Notes under the pieces: model-generated
Told to the model about the DNA's origin: nothing
What the model saw: only the letters and a program-made list of their open reading frames with translations
The model's database searches: none
DNA from: an uncultured Oscillospiraceae bacterium
GTDB taxonomy: Bacteria > Bacillota > Clostridia > Oscillospirales > Acutalibacteraceae
Reading direction: 5' to 3'
DNA length: 23,839 bases
Assembly: GCA_900556765.1 (NCBI GenBank)
Contig: USQH01000006.1
Location: 1-23,839, forward strand
Part shown: one piece after another, positions 1-7,258 of the stretch
Layout: the number at the start of each line of letters is the position of its first letter
Numbering within the stretch: position 1 is the stretch's first letter
Translations under genes and position numbers: made by a program

Positions 1-801
1 AAACTCAACCTTTTCCTCAATAAACTTTGCAAGCTGAACCACACCTATTTTGGAAAGCTGACCGCTTGCCTTGTCAACTATATCGTAATACTCGTCGGTA
101 AATATCTTTACCTTTGAATAATCTATGTCAAGCGTCAGATAGACCTCGGTGTATCGGCTGTAAGTAAATTCCGATGCCGGTATCATAATGTAAGAATTGA
201 TAGCGCCGTTACCCAGCGAGGTCATTCCATAGCTGTATGTGAAATAGAGCGGCGAATCTATCAGTCCGACCACTTCGTACTCGAGGTTTTTGAGCACCGT
301 CTTAACATCGGTCGTGCCCGCCTTTTCGCCGATTGTGATCTTGTCGCCGATCTTGTACTCATGGGATTTCACACTCTGCTTGCTGATGACACATTCGCCC
401 GACGCGGCAGGCATTCTGCCCGCAATCAGCTTTGCCTGATTGATCTGTTTGGCGCCGTCGCCTACCAGCGACATGAGCTTGGCGGGGTTGTAATCCTCCT
501 CGCCGCCGATCTTTGCCATTACGTCGGTCGAATAGGACGGCATAATATTCTTTATTCCGTCCACGACCTTTATCGCTTCGACATCATCGTCTCCGAAGCC
601 TGCTGTCGACAGCAGCTTTATATCCATCAAGTTGTATGCAGCGAAGTAATCCTGCGCTGTGGCAATCATACTGGGCGCCGTAGCCTTAATGCCGGTAAAA
701 AATCCGACGCCGAGGCAAACGATCAGAGTGATGGAAAGAAAGCGGCTGAAGCTTTTCTTGAATTCGCGTAAGATATCCTTACGCATCGCTGTTTTTTTCA
801 T
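1..801 (-). CDS. ABC transporter permease, FtsX/MacB type (partial, N-terminal 267 residues)
   Basis: Membrane subunit of an ABC transporter; the gene is cut by the left edge of the window, so only the first 267 codons are visible and no stop is seen. The start is the ATG at 801, giving an N-terminus MKKTAMRKDILREFKKS followed by a hydrophobic segment (about residues 18-37, with SITLIVCLGVGFFTGIKA) and then a long hydrophilic, probably extracellular region with LVGDGAKQINQAKLIAGRMP and GDKITIGEKAG. This is the layout of MacB/FtsX permeases: one transmembrane helix, a large periplasmic or extracellular domain, then three more helices that lie beyond the edge. The ATG is 4 bp after the stop of the ATPase gene, so the two are co-transcribed and probably co-translated. 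What it exports or extracts is unknown; the acyl carrier and ligase genes upstream suggest a lipid-linked substrate, which is inference. Confidence 0.85.
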   Translation of the reverse strand, partial: MKKTAMRKDILREFKKSFSRFLSITLIVCLGVGFFTGIKATAPSMIATAQDYFAAYNLMDIKLLSTAGFGDDDVEAIKVVDGIKNIMPSYSTDVMAKIGGEEDYNPAKLMSLVGDGAKQINQAKLIAGRMPAASGECVISKQSVKSHEYKIGDKITIGEKAGTTDVKTVLKNLEYEVVGLIDSPLYFTYSYGMTSLGNGAINSYIMIPASEFTYSRYTEVYLTLDIDYSKVKIFTDEYYDIVDKASGQLSKIGVVQLAKFIEEKVEF

Positions 802-805
802 ATGC

Positions 806-1507
806 TTACCACTCAATCTCCGATACTGCGACCGGCTCCGGATTTACCGTGTTCTCAATGACTTTGCCGCTCTTCATTCTGACGACGCGGTCGGCGATGG
901 GCACGATAGCGGCGTTGTGCGTGATAAGAACGACGGTCATGCCCTCTTTTTTGCTGGTCTGCTGAAGCAGCTCCAGTATCATCTTACCGGTCGCGTAGTC
1001 AAGCGCGCCGGTCGGCTCGTCGCAAAGCAGCAGTTTGGGCTTTTTGGCAAGCGCGCGGGCAATTGCAACGCGCTGCTGCTCACCGCCCGAAAGCTGAGCG
1101 GGAAAATTGTTCATTCTGTCGCCCAGACCGACCTTTTCCATTATTTCCTCAACACTGATATCCGACTGAGATATCTGTGCGGCAAGCTCGACATTTTCCC
1201 TTGCTGTAAGGTTTGGAATGAGGTTGTAAAACTGGAATACGAAGCCGATATCGTTCCTGCGGTACATAACCAGCTCTTTATCGGAATATTCGCTTATAAC
1301 CTTGCCGTCGACGGAAATAAATCCGTCGTCACACAGGTCGATACCTCCAAGTATGTTGAGAACGGTCGTTTTGCCGGCGCCGCTGGAGCCGACGACGATG
1401 GCGAACTCGCCCTTTTCCACATTAAACGTCACTCCGTCGGCGGCGGGAATGGTTATTTCGCCGACGTGATAGCATTTACTTACGTCCTGAAAGGTTATAT
1501 ATGACAT
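806..1507 (-). CDS. ABC transporter ATP-binding protein (LolD/MacB-type)
   Basis: Cytoplasmic ATPase (233 residues) that would power the adjacent FtsX/MacB-type permease. All nucleotide-binding motifs are intact: Walker A GSSGAGKTT (residues 40-48), Q-loop in FVFQFYNLIPNLTARENV (about 89-106), signature LSGGEQQRVAIARAL (139-153), Walker B LLLCDEPTGALD (159-170) and H-loop H197 in ITHN. The sequence around the Q-loop and the PTGALD extension are typical of the LolD/MacB/FtsE branch, whose members do mechanical work across the membrane rather than classical substrate transport. It lies 72 bp downstream of the acyl carrier protein gene and 4 bp upstream of the permease start, in one minus-strand operon. 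Family assignment is firm; the substrate cannot be read from the sequence. Confidence 0.95.
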   Translation of the reverse strand: MSYITFQDVSKCYHVGEITIPAADGVTFNVEKGEFAIVVGSSGAGKTTVLNILGGIDLCDDGFISVDGKVISEYSDKELVMYRRNDIGFVFQFYNLIPNLTARENVELAAQISQSDISVEEIMEKVGLGDRMNNFPAQLSGGEQQRVAIARALAKKPKLLLCDEPTGALDYATGKMILELLQQTSKKEGMTVVLITHNAAIVPIADRVVRMKSGKVIENTVNPEPVAVSEIEW

Positions 1508-1579
1508 ACCGGTGTACTCCTTCTTTTCTGCACGCTGAATGAAGCGAAACTGTAATGTTGTCGTATGCGCTGCGGCTTA

Positions 1580-1804
1580 TCACAGCAGGGATTTTATATA
1601 GTCGACCAGATCGCCGACAGTGACTATATTCTTTATCTCATCCTGATCGACGGTAACCCCCAGCTCGCTCTCAAGAGCGCCCATAAGAGCTATCGTGTTA
1701 AAGGAATTAAGCTTGATATCCTTTAAAAATTCGGTCTGCGGAGTTATCTGATCGACGGGATAATCGGTGTAATCTCCGATCATTTTCCTTATCTTCTCAA
1801 ACAT
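1580..1804 (-). CDS. Free-standing acyl carrier protein
   Basis: Small acidic carrier protein (74 residues) that would hold an acyl group as a thioester on a phosphopantetheine arm. The attachment site is S34 in DIKLNSFNTIALM; the usual Asp before the serine (DSL motif) is replaced by Asn (NSF). It keeps the four-helix length of a normal ACP and the ending VGDLVDYIKSLL. I chose the ATG at 1804 rather than the in-frame ATG at 1819, because GAGGAAAAG sits about 4 nt upstream of 1804 and the extra N-terminal MRKRP is not typical of carriers. The gene overlaps the 3' end of the acyl ligase gene by 8 bp, indicating coupled translation and a ligase-carrier pair. The phosphopantetheinyl transferase needed to activate it is encoded in the same operon. 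It is unlikely to be the housekeeping fatty-acid ACP, given this context and the altered motif. Confidence 0.9.
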   Translation of the reverse strand: MFEKIRKMIGDYTDYPVDQITPQTEFLKDIKLNSFNTIALMGALESELGVTVDQDEIKNIVTVGDLVDYIKSLL

Positions 1805-3524
1805 AGGCCTTTTCCTCATGCTTTTTCTGATGCATTTTTTCGACCGTAAAGCGCTTGACCTTACGCGTAGTGGTCTTTTGAAACTCGGTCTCGCTTATTT
1901 TAACGTCGCTGATACGCTTGAACGTAGGCACCGACTTATTAAACTTGACAAGGTCGTTTTTGAGATATTCATAGGGGTTTGCAATACCGTTTTCCGCAAT
2001 AAAATCGGGGTCGAGATAGCATGTGGCATATATACCCAGACCCTCTGCATCGGCGTAAACGATTGTTTCCTTTATATATGGTATACGGTTGCAGAGCATC
2101 ATCTCCAGCTCCTCGGGCGAGATATTCTTGCCGTTGCTGAGAATTATGAGATTTTTAACTCTGCCCGAGAGTGTGATGAACTTATGTCTGTCGATTTTAC
2201 CAATGTCACCGGTATCGAGCCAGCCGTCTGCCGTAAGCACCTGCTTAGTACTTTCGCTGTCCTTGTAGTAGCCCATCATGACGTTGTCGCCCTTTACCAT
2301 TACGGTGCCCTCTCCTCTTTCGTTGCAGCCGTCGATCCTGACTTCACAGCCGGGTATGACCTTGCCGACCGTGCCGGCACGCTGATATCCGCTGAGGTTT
2401 GCCGATACGAGAGGACCGCACTCGGTAATTCCGTAACCGTTTACCACAGTAATACCGATGCCGTCAAGGAACTTTCTGGTCTCCTCGTTAAGAGGGGCGC
2501 CGCCGGTGATAATCTGGCGCATATTGTTACCGAAAAAGCGTAAAACGGGTTTAAAGAACTTTTCGCGTCTATCTATGCCGACCTTTCTCAGCAGATTACT
2601 GAACCAGATGGCGTAGTTTAAATGCTTGTCGAGTCCTGTCTTTTTCGACTCTGCGATGATCCTGTGGTGAATGGTCTCCAGCATCATCGGTACCATGACC
2701 GACAGCCCCGCGTCAAAGCGTTTAATATTCTGCTGTAAATGCATCAGGCTGTCATTTATGCAAACGGTGCGGCCTAAACTCAGGCAGCACAAAACATGGC
2801 AGTTTTTTTCAAATGAGTGGTTGATGGGCAGAACGGCAAAGGTCTGCTCCGGCACCTTTATAAATGTAAGTGAATCGGCAATAACGCTGCACACGTTTTT
2901 GTGCGAGAGCATTACGCCCTTGTTGGCTCCGGTGGTGCCCGACGTGAAAATAATGTCGCACAGACTCTCCGGTTTCACCTCAGCGGCGACAAACGGGTTG
3001 TCACTGTCGTTAATCGTGTCACGATTTGCGTTGATCAGATCGGTCTGTATCAACCAACCGTCGTATTCACGGTTTGCTTTTTGCGGTCTCATTAGTATCC
3101 AGTGCTTTACATTCGGGCACTTGTCGACAATCTGCCAAACGGCGGGCGCCGCGCTCGCGGAAACGAACACCGTTTCGCTGTCGCTATAATCTATTTGAAG
3201 TGCGAGTGTTTCGGGGTCAAGCTCCTTGTCGATCGGCACGGCAACTCCCGTACCGCAGACAACGGAGAGATATGCGGTCATCCATTCAATGGAATTTTCA
3301 CCGATGACGGCGATATGCTTACCGGCAAGGCCCATTTTCAGCAGGGCCGTACCGAGCGCGATAACATTGCCGCGCAGATCGCCGAATGTGATGTCTTCCT
3401 CGCGGCGGCTGTCGACAACCTGTCGGTACGCGAGCTTATCGGCGTGCTTTGATGTGGCGTCAAAGAAGCATTCTTTAAGAGTGCCGTATCGAGGAGGGTG
3501 CTGGTATTTGTGCTTTAGGTTCAT
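1797..3524 (-). CDS. AMP-forming acyl ligase (acyl-CoA/acyl-ACP synthetase family)
   Basis: ANL-superfamily adenylating enzyme (575 residues) that activates a carboxylic acid, most likely a fatty acid, with ATP and transfers it to a thiol. Motifs are complete: P-loop TSGTTGANK (194-202), YGITECGP (364-371), DTGD (437-440), the hinge region with GRVKNLIILSNGKNISPEE (454-472) and the C-terminal lysine region FQKTTTRKVKRF (548-559). The overall form is that of FadD/long-chain acyl-CoA synthetases. Because its 3' end overlaps the start of a carrier-protein gene by 8 bp, I infer that the acceptor is the neighbouring ACP rather than, or as well as, CoA. The start ATG at 3524 lies 37 bp after the phosphopantetheinyl transferase stop, with a weak AAGGAA site upstream. 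Family is sure; substrate chain length and acceptor are inference. Confidence 0.93.
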   Translation of the reverse strand: MNLKHKYQHPPRYGTLKECFFDATSKHADKLAYRQVVDSRREEDITFGDLRGNVIALGTALLKMGLAGKHIAVIGENSIEWMTAYLSVVCGTGVAVPIDKELDPETLALQIDYSDSETVFVSASAAPAVWQIVDKCPNVKHWILMRPQKANREYDGWLIQTDLINANRDTINDSDNPFVAAEVKPESLCDIIFTSGTTGANKGVMLSHKNVCSVIADSLTFIKVPEQTFAVLPINHSFEKNCHVLCCLSLGRTVCINDSLMHLQQNIKRFDAGLSVMVPMMLETIHHRIIAESKKTGLDKHLNYAIWFSNLLRKVGIDRREKFFKPVLRFFGNNMRQIITGGAPLNEETRKFLDGIGITVVNGYGITECGPLVSANLSGYQRAGTVGKVIPGCEVRIDGCNERGEGTVMVKGDNVMMGYYKDSESTKQVLTADGWLDTGDIGKIDRHKFITLSGRVKNLIILSNGKNISPEELEMMLCNRIPYIKETIVYADAEGLGIYATCYLDPDFIAENGIANPYEYLKNDLVKFNKSVPTFKRISDVKISETEFQKTTTRKVKRFTVEKMHQKKHEEKAYV

Positions 3525-3561
3525 GTGAATATCAGATTCCTTACAGTAATATAATAGTTTT

Positions 3562-4161
3562 TCACTCGGCGCAGACGCTCGCGTAATAAGCTTTGCCGCC
3601 GAAAAACAGCTTTTCGCTGTGAATGAAGCGCTTGCCGCCTCCTGAAAACGAGTCCGCGGAGGTCAGCCCCGCCAGTCCATCGCCCGTCATTTTACATACG
3701 CTTTCCTTAACGGTCCAGATCCTAAAAAACTCGTCGGTGAAAATTTTAACGTCTTTGATTTTTTTTAAATACTCCCGTTCGCGGGGCAAAAAATATCTTT
3801 CCGCTATTTTTTTGTATCTGTCGTGTCGGTCGGGTGTGCCGATCTCCTCAACATCAACGCCGATACGCACCGCGTCCATTTCAAACTGCCGCACAAGCGG
3901 GTCGTCTGAACCGTCGGGTGTTCGGAATCGGGTGCCGCGGTCAAAGCAGATACCTGCCATCACCGCGCACAACGAGTGCGAAACGGAAATATCGACACCG
4001 TCGGAGTCAATGACCGGCCGCCCCTTCGGCGTGAGTGATATCATTCCATCGGGATCGGTGATACCGCAGCAGCCGGCGAGCAGGCTGTTTCTCAGCCTCA
4101 CCGCCGCCATATGTCTGGACCGTGTCCGGTCCTCGCATTCGCCGTATCCGATAACTACCAA
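3562..4161 (-). CDS. 4'-phosphopantetheinyl transferase, Sfp type
   Basis: Enzyme (199 residues) that transfers phosphopantetheine from CoA to the conserved serine of a carrier protein. It has the two superfamily signatures: GVDVEEIG (101-108, with Mg-binding D103 and E105) and RIWTVKESVCKMTGDGL (147-163, with W149, K152 and E153), plus the upstream SVSHS motif (59-63) that contacts the CoA 3'-phosphate. Length and motif spacing fit a compact Sfp/AcpT-like enzyme. The start appears to be TTG at 4161, preceded 11 nt upstream by a full AGGAGG; no better in-frame ATG or GTG was found. It sits between the sortase gene (94 bp upstream) and the acyl ligase gene (37 bp downstream), so its likely client is the operon's own carrier protein. 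Family assignment is firm; the client is inferred. Confidence 0.9.
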   Translation of the reverse strand: MVVIGYGECEDRTRSRHMAAVRLRNSLLAGCCGITDPDGMISLTPKGRPVIDSDGVDISVSHSLCAVMAGICFDRGTRFRTPDGSDDPLVRQFEMDAVRIGVDVEEIGTPDRHDRYKKIAERYFLPREREYLKKIKDVKIFTDEFFRIWTVKESVCKMTGDGLAGLTSADSFSGGGKRFIHSEKLFFGGKAYYASVCAE

Positions 4162-4255
4162 TGTCCTGACAGCCTCCTGTCGGTGCCTGCGGCAACAGGT
4201 CGTTTTACGAGACGCACCGCTTTTTTACCCGTATCTTTAACTTCTTTTACTTTTT

Positions 4256-5779
4256 TTAATCGAGCCGCCTTGCGATGATGACCATTCTCCCGTCTTTTTT
4301 GGAATATTCACAGGTGGACAGGGTTATGAAACGATCGCCGTAGGCTACGCTCTTATTTGTATCGTACAGCGAATATTCGCCGACACGATCAAAAAACTCA
4401 TTAAAGCTCTCCTCGCTGTCAAACACGGTGTATTTGTAGTAAGGAAAAATGTCGTCGCCGTAGGCTGTCGGCGACATTACGCGCACCACTTCATATTCGG
4501 CGCGCTCGTACAGAGTATCGAAACCGATAGTCGGATGCTCTTCAAAGAAGCTTTTGCTCCTGTACTTGCACAGGGCAGCGAACATACTGCCGTCTCTCAT
4601 ATTGTGACCGTACATCACAATATTGTCGGACGGCTGCGTAACACTGCACTGGTTAGGAATATATATCGCACCGCTGCCGCTGCGATTTTTATAAAAATCG
4701 TGTTTTAAGTAGTAGTTCTCCTGCTTGCTCTGCATCACCGGATAGTTTATGACAGTGCCGTCAAGACGTATCCAGCCGACCATGTCGTCGTTTTGCCCGT
4801 GCAGAGCGGAGTACTGCATAAGCACACCGTTTTTATCGTATTCGCTTTGTGCGCCGTCGGTTACTGCCGCGCCCGCGGTTTTTACCGATTTAGCTATCTC
4901 GCCGTAAGCGGCGGATGCACGCCTGCGCTGATATTGCTTGAGCGCCAACATTGTACCGGAAAGAACTAGCGTCGCCGCACAAACGGTCGCCGTCAGGCGA
5001 AAAATAAGGTTGCGCCGACGCACCCTGCGGTAATCCGGCACGACATTTGAGCCGCAGCGATGAGCAATGCCGCCTTTTTTCAAAAAGATAAATCGGCCGC
5101 ATTTTTCACAGCAAGCCGGCATGCAACCGCTGCCGACCGCATTTAACAGATCAAATGCGAGAAGGTCGTACAGCCTGTCGAAATACCGACGGTTGGCACG
5201 AACAAAAATGCCCGTGTGATAGATGCTCGCGTCGGTCACCCTTTCGGAACCTACGCTCCATTCGCTGTTGTGACCGTCCGTCCGTTCACTGCCGTTTGCA
5301 CTTTCGTCATTGCGCTTTCGTCCGCTTTCGAGTCCGACGATCTCGGAACTTTCACACTGCCCGTCGACGTGTCTTTCAAATTCGCCGCGCCGTTTAAACT
5401 CAAGCAAAACCTGCTCGCATATGCGCGCGGTGGGCTGATCCAGACGGTCGGCATCGCCCAAACGGTAGCACATTTCCCTTACCGACGAGTGAAACAGTGC
5501 CAGATCCGCATAAACCTGCCGGCAAAAATCAGACTTGCGTTCGGACATATTCTTATCCGAAAAGTTGAAAAGCATTGCGGGCTTTATTGTCCGCAGCACC
5601 GCCTCGCAAGTCGTATCGGCAGCTTTCTCGGGAAGCGACTCTGACAGGAGAGAGTCCGGCAGGCTGAGACCGAGTGCCGCCTCGGCGAGCTTTCCGTATT
5701 TGAAAAGGCATCCACCGAAGATCATCATACCGTCGCGGCAATCAATATAAACCGTACCGGGATGTTTTTGAGATCTCAT
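4256..5779 (-). CDS. Class B-like sortase with long cytoplasmic N-terminal zinc-ribbon region
   Basis: Membrane-anchored cysteine transpeptidase (507 residues). The C-terminal part (about 330-507) is a sortase domain: GWIRLDGTVINYPVMQ (335-350), YGHN with catalytic H392, TLSTCEYS with catalytic C490, and R498 in DGRMVIIARR. The spacing and the helix-rich insert between His and Cys resemble class B. Unlike ordinary SrtB proteins (about 230-280 residues, transmembrane helix at the N-terminus), the single membrane helix is at 258-280 and is preceded by 257 residues expected to stay in the cytoplasm. That region has an unrecognised part (1-135), a polar linker (about 140-185) and a Cys/His cluster (C223/C224, C227, H240, C242) that looks like a zinc ribbon, followed by RRVRRR before the helix. 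It is the first gene of the operon; ATG 5779 has GGAG 6 nt upstream. No sortable substrate is encoded in the window. Confidence 0.88.
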   Translation of the reverse strand: MRSQKHPGTVYIDCRDGMMIFGGCLFKYGKLAEAALGLSLPDSLLSESLPEKAADTTCEAVLRTIKPAMLFNFSDKNMSERKSDFCRQVYADLALFHSSVREMCYRLGDADRLDQPTARICEQVLLEFKRRGEFERHVDGQCESSEIVGLESGRKRNDESANGSERTDGHNSEWSVGSERVTDASIYHTGIFVRANRRYFDRLYDLLAFDLLNAVGSGCMPACCEKCGRFIFLKKGGIAHRCGSNVVPDYRRVRRRNLIFRLTATVCAATLVLSGTMLALKQYQRRRASAAYGEIAKSVKTAGAAVTDGAQSEYDKNGVLMQYSALHGQNDDMVGWIRLDGTVINYPVMQSKQENYYLKHDFYKNRSGSGAIYIPNQCSVTQPSDNIVMYGHNMRDGSMFAALCKYRSKSFFEEHPTIGFDTLYERAEYEVVRVMSPTAYGDDIFPYYKYTVFDSEESFNEFFDRVGEYSLYDTNKSVAYGDRFITLSTCEYSKKDGRMVIIARRLD

Positions 5780-5863
5780 TACTCACTCCGTTCCGAGCGG
5801 CATTTTCCGCCCGCTTTTAAAGGGCACAATATCCCCGTGAACATAATTTCTCTATTCTCATAT

Positions 5864-5892
5864 ATAATAGCATATTATGCCCACAAAAACAA
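5864..5892 (-). promoter_or_regulatory. Sigma-A type promoter for the sortase-ACP-ABC operon
   Basis: On the minus strand a -35 TTGTTT (5887-5892) is separated by exactly 17 bp from a -10 TATTAT (5864-5869). The expected start of transcription is near 5857, giving a leader of about 80 nt before the sortase ATG. No other convincing promoter was seen between the genes downstream, so this one probably drives all six. Confidence 0.55.
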
Positions 5893-6268
5893 CCTTTTTT
5901 TGGGTTTTTCTTTGCCATATAAATATCCTAAAATAACAAATACAAATTGATTTTTTTGTGCAATATTTACATATAGGCTGGTAAAATTTCCGTATTAGAA
6001 ATTTAAATAAAATTGCCCCCTCTTAATGAGGGAGCTGCTGCCAAAAGACCCCGTTGCGGATATTAGTTTACGTTAAAATGGTAAATTATATACCTGTTTC
6101 AGGAATATTGTGTGTCAAACATGCTCATGCACAGCACGCAAAAAGCGGCAGACCATTGAGCACGCCTTAACCGTCCGTTTGTTACCACAAGCACTGCTTT
6201 TTCAGCGCTGCTTTTTTCAATCACAATCGCGCTAAAGCACCGAAAACACACAGCATTTCTAATACTGA
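5893..6268. other. Intergenic region without a recognisable gene
   Basis: AT-rich gap between the divergent sortase operon and rpe. No ORF with a plausible start and ribosome binding site is present. A short inverted repeat CCCTC-TTAAT-GAGGG lies near 6020 and could be a weak hairpin. An imperfect 14-bp tandem duplication (AGCRCTGCTTTTT twice) lies near 6190-6218. Neither could be assigned to a known element. Confidence 0.5.
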
Positions 6269-6336
6269 CAGCCGCGGTTGACTGCATCGGGCGGCAAACG
6301 CGCCTTAAGCCGCATAAAAGGACTTGACCGCGGCTG
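6269..6336. repeat. 10-bp inverted repeat overlapping the rpe promoter
   Basis: CAGCCGCGGT (6269-6278) and ACCGCGGCTG (6327-6336) are perfect inverse copies with 48 bp between them. A smaller inverted pair GCGGC/GCCGC (6291-6295 and 6309-6313) lies inside. The right arm overlaps the -35 and spacer of the predicted rpe promoter, so paired operator sites for a DNA-binding regulator are possible. The function is inferred from position only. Confidence 0.5.
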
Positions 6337-6352
6337 CATCAGTGATTATCAT
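6324..6352 (+). promoter_or_regulatory. Predicted promoter of rpe
   Basis: TTGACC (6324-6329), a 17-bp spacer and TATCAT (6347-6352). Transcription would begin near 6359, too close for the ATG at 6363 to have a ribosome binding site. This supports the downstream start at 6396 for rpe. Confidence 0.5.
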
Positions 6353-6395
6353 AGTAGGTGTAATGAAAATACATATTATGGGAGCGAAAAAGCAA

Positions 6396-7049
6396 ATGGT
6401 AAAGATTTCTCCTTCAATTTTGACCGTGGATTTCTACGATCTCGGCAGTGCCGTCCGTCAGCTTGAGGACGCCGGCGTCGAAATGCTGCACATCGACGTT
6501 ATGGACGGCGCGTTCGTGCCGAACATCTCCATCGGATTCCCCATCGTGGACTCGCTGGCAAAGCACACTTCGCTGCCGCTCGACGTTCACCTGATGATCG
6601 AGCGTCCGCAGCTTTACATTGAGCGGTTTGCAAAGCACGCCGAACGCATTACGATACATTACGAGGCCGACTGCGACGTTGCCGCTACGCTGAAACAGAT
6701 ACGCGAGTGCGGAGTCAAGGCAGCAGTTTCGGTCAAGCCGAAAACGCCCGCGAGCGCCGTATTCGACCTGCTGGAACTGGTCGACATGGTGCTGGTAATG
6801 TCGGTCGAGCCGGGCTTCGGCGGCCAGTCGTATATTCCGGAGGCTACAGCGAAAATTGCCGAGCTGCGCGCCGAATGTGACCGCAGAGGTCTGCGCGGAG
6901 TTGAGATACAGGTCGACGGCGGCATCAATTTTGAGACGGCGAAGGAGGCGGCAAACGCCGGCGCCGACATCCTCGTTGCCGGCAGTGCGATATGCAACGC
7001 CGCCGACATGAAGGAGGCAGTTGCAAAGCTGCGCCGTGCCGCCGAATAG
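6396..7049 (+). CDS. rpe: Ribulose-phosphate 3-epimerase
   Basis: Interconverts D-ribulose 5-phosphate and D-xylulose 5-phosphate in the pentose phosphate pathway; cytoplasmic TIM barrel (217 residues with this start). Family motifs run in order: MVKISPSILTVDF at the N-terminus, MLHIDVMDGAFVPNISIG with the metal His and Asp, DVHLMIERP, ITIHYEA, VMSVEPGFGGQSYIP, IQVDGGI with the second catalytic Asp, and ADILVAGSAI for phosphate binding. In-frame ATGs at 6363 and 6378 would add residues; 6396 matches the family N-terminus, has GGGAG 11 nt upstream, and fits the predicted promoter. It stands alone between a divergent operon and a convergent one, with its own promoter and a terminator at 7191-7245. 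Function is certain; the exact start is less so. Confidence 0.95.
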   Translation: MVKISPSILTVDFYDLGSAVRQLEDAGVEMLHIDVMDGAFVPNISIGFPIVDSLAKHTSLPLDVHLMIERPQLYIERFAKHAERITIHYEADCDVAATLKQIRECGVKAAVSVKPKTPASAVFDLLELVDMVLVMSVEPGFGGQSYIPEATAKIAELRAECDRRGLRGVEIQVDGGINFETAKEAANAGADILVAGSAICNAADMKEAVAKLRRAAE

Positions 7050-7190
7050 TGTCCACAGCAGCCATGCGCAATGTGAATGACACCGCAAGCCCGCTCGGTG
7101 CGGCGAGCGTATATTAAAGCGTTAAAGTGCGCGATACTGAGCTGCATTTTACTGCGCGCAAAGCACACAAATCAGCCTGAACAAAACAAA

Positions 7191-7245
7191 AAAGCGCCCT
7201 GTTCTGCCGTACGATGCAATAGCATCCGACAGATCGGGGCGCTTT
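7191..7245. terminator. Bidirectional rho-independent terminator between rpe and the MerR gene
   Basis: AAAGCGCCC (7191-7199) pairs with GGGCGCTTT (7237-7245). Inner pairing extends through CTGT/ACAG and a GATGC-AATA-GCATC tip. An A-rich run precedes the stem and a T-containing run follows it, so it can end both the rpe transcript and the convergent MATE-MerR transcript. Confidence 0.85.
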
Positions 7246-7258
7246 AATTATGCTTTAA

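Noticed and set aside
659..1504. 281-codon plus-strand ORF
   Set aside because: It lies opposite the certain ABC ATPase and permease genes; no domain is recognisable.
6016..6045. Possible end of a mobile element near CCCTC-TTAAT-GAGGG
   Set aside because: No second copy, transposase gene or target duplication is visible in the window.
5893..6395. tRNA or riboswitch in the gap before rpe
   Set aside because: I could not find a T-loop motif or a recognised riboswitch core, and the predicted promoter lies too close to the start for a riboswitch.
6414..7088. 224-codon minus-strand ORF opposite rpe
   Set aside because: It is antisense to a certain rpe gene and shows no protein-like features.
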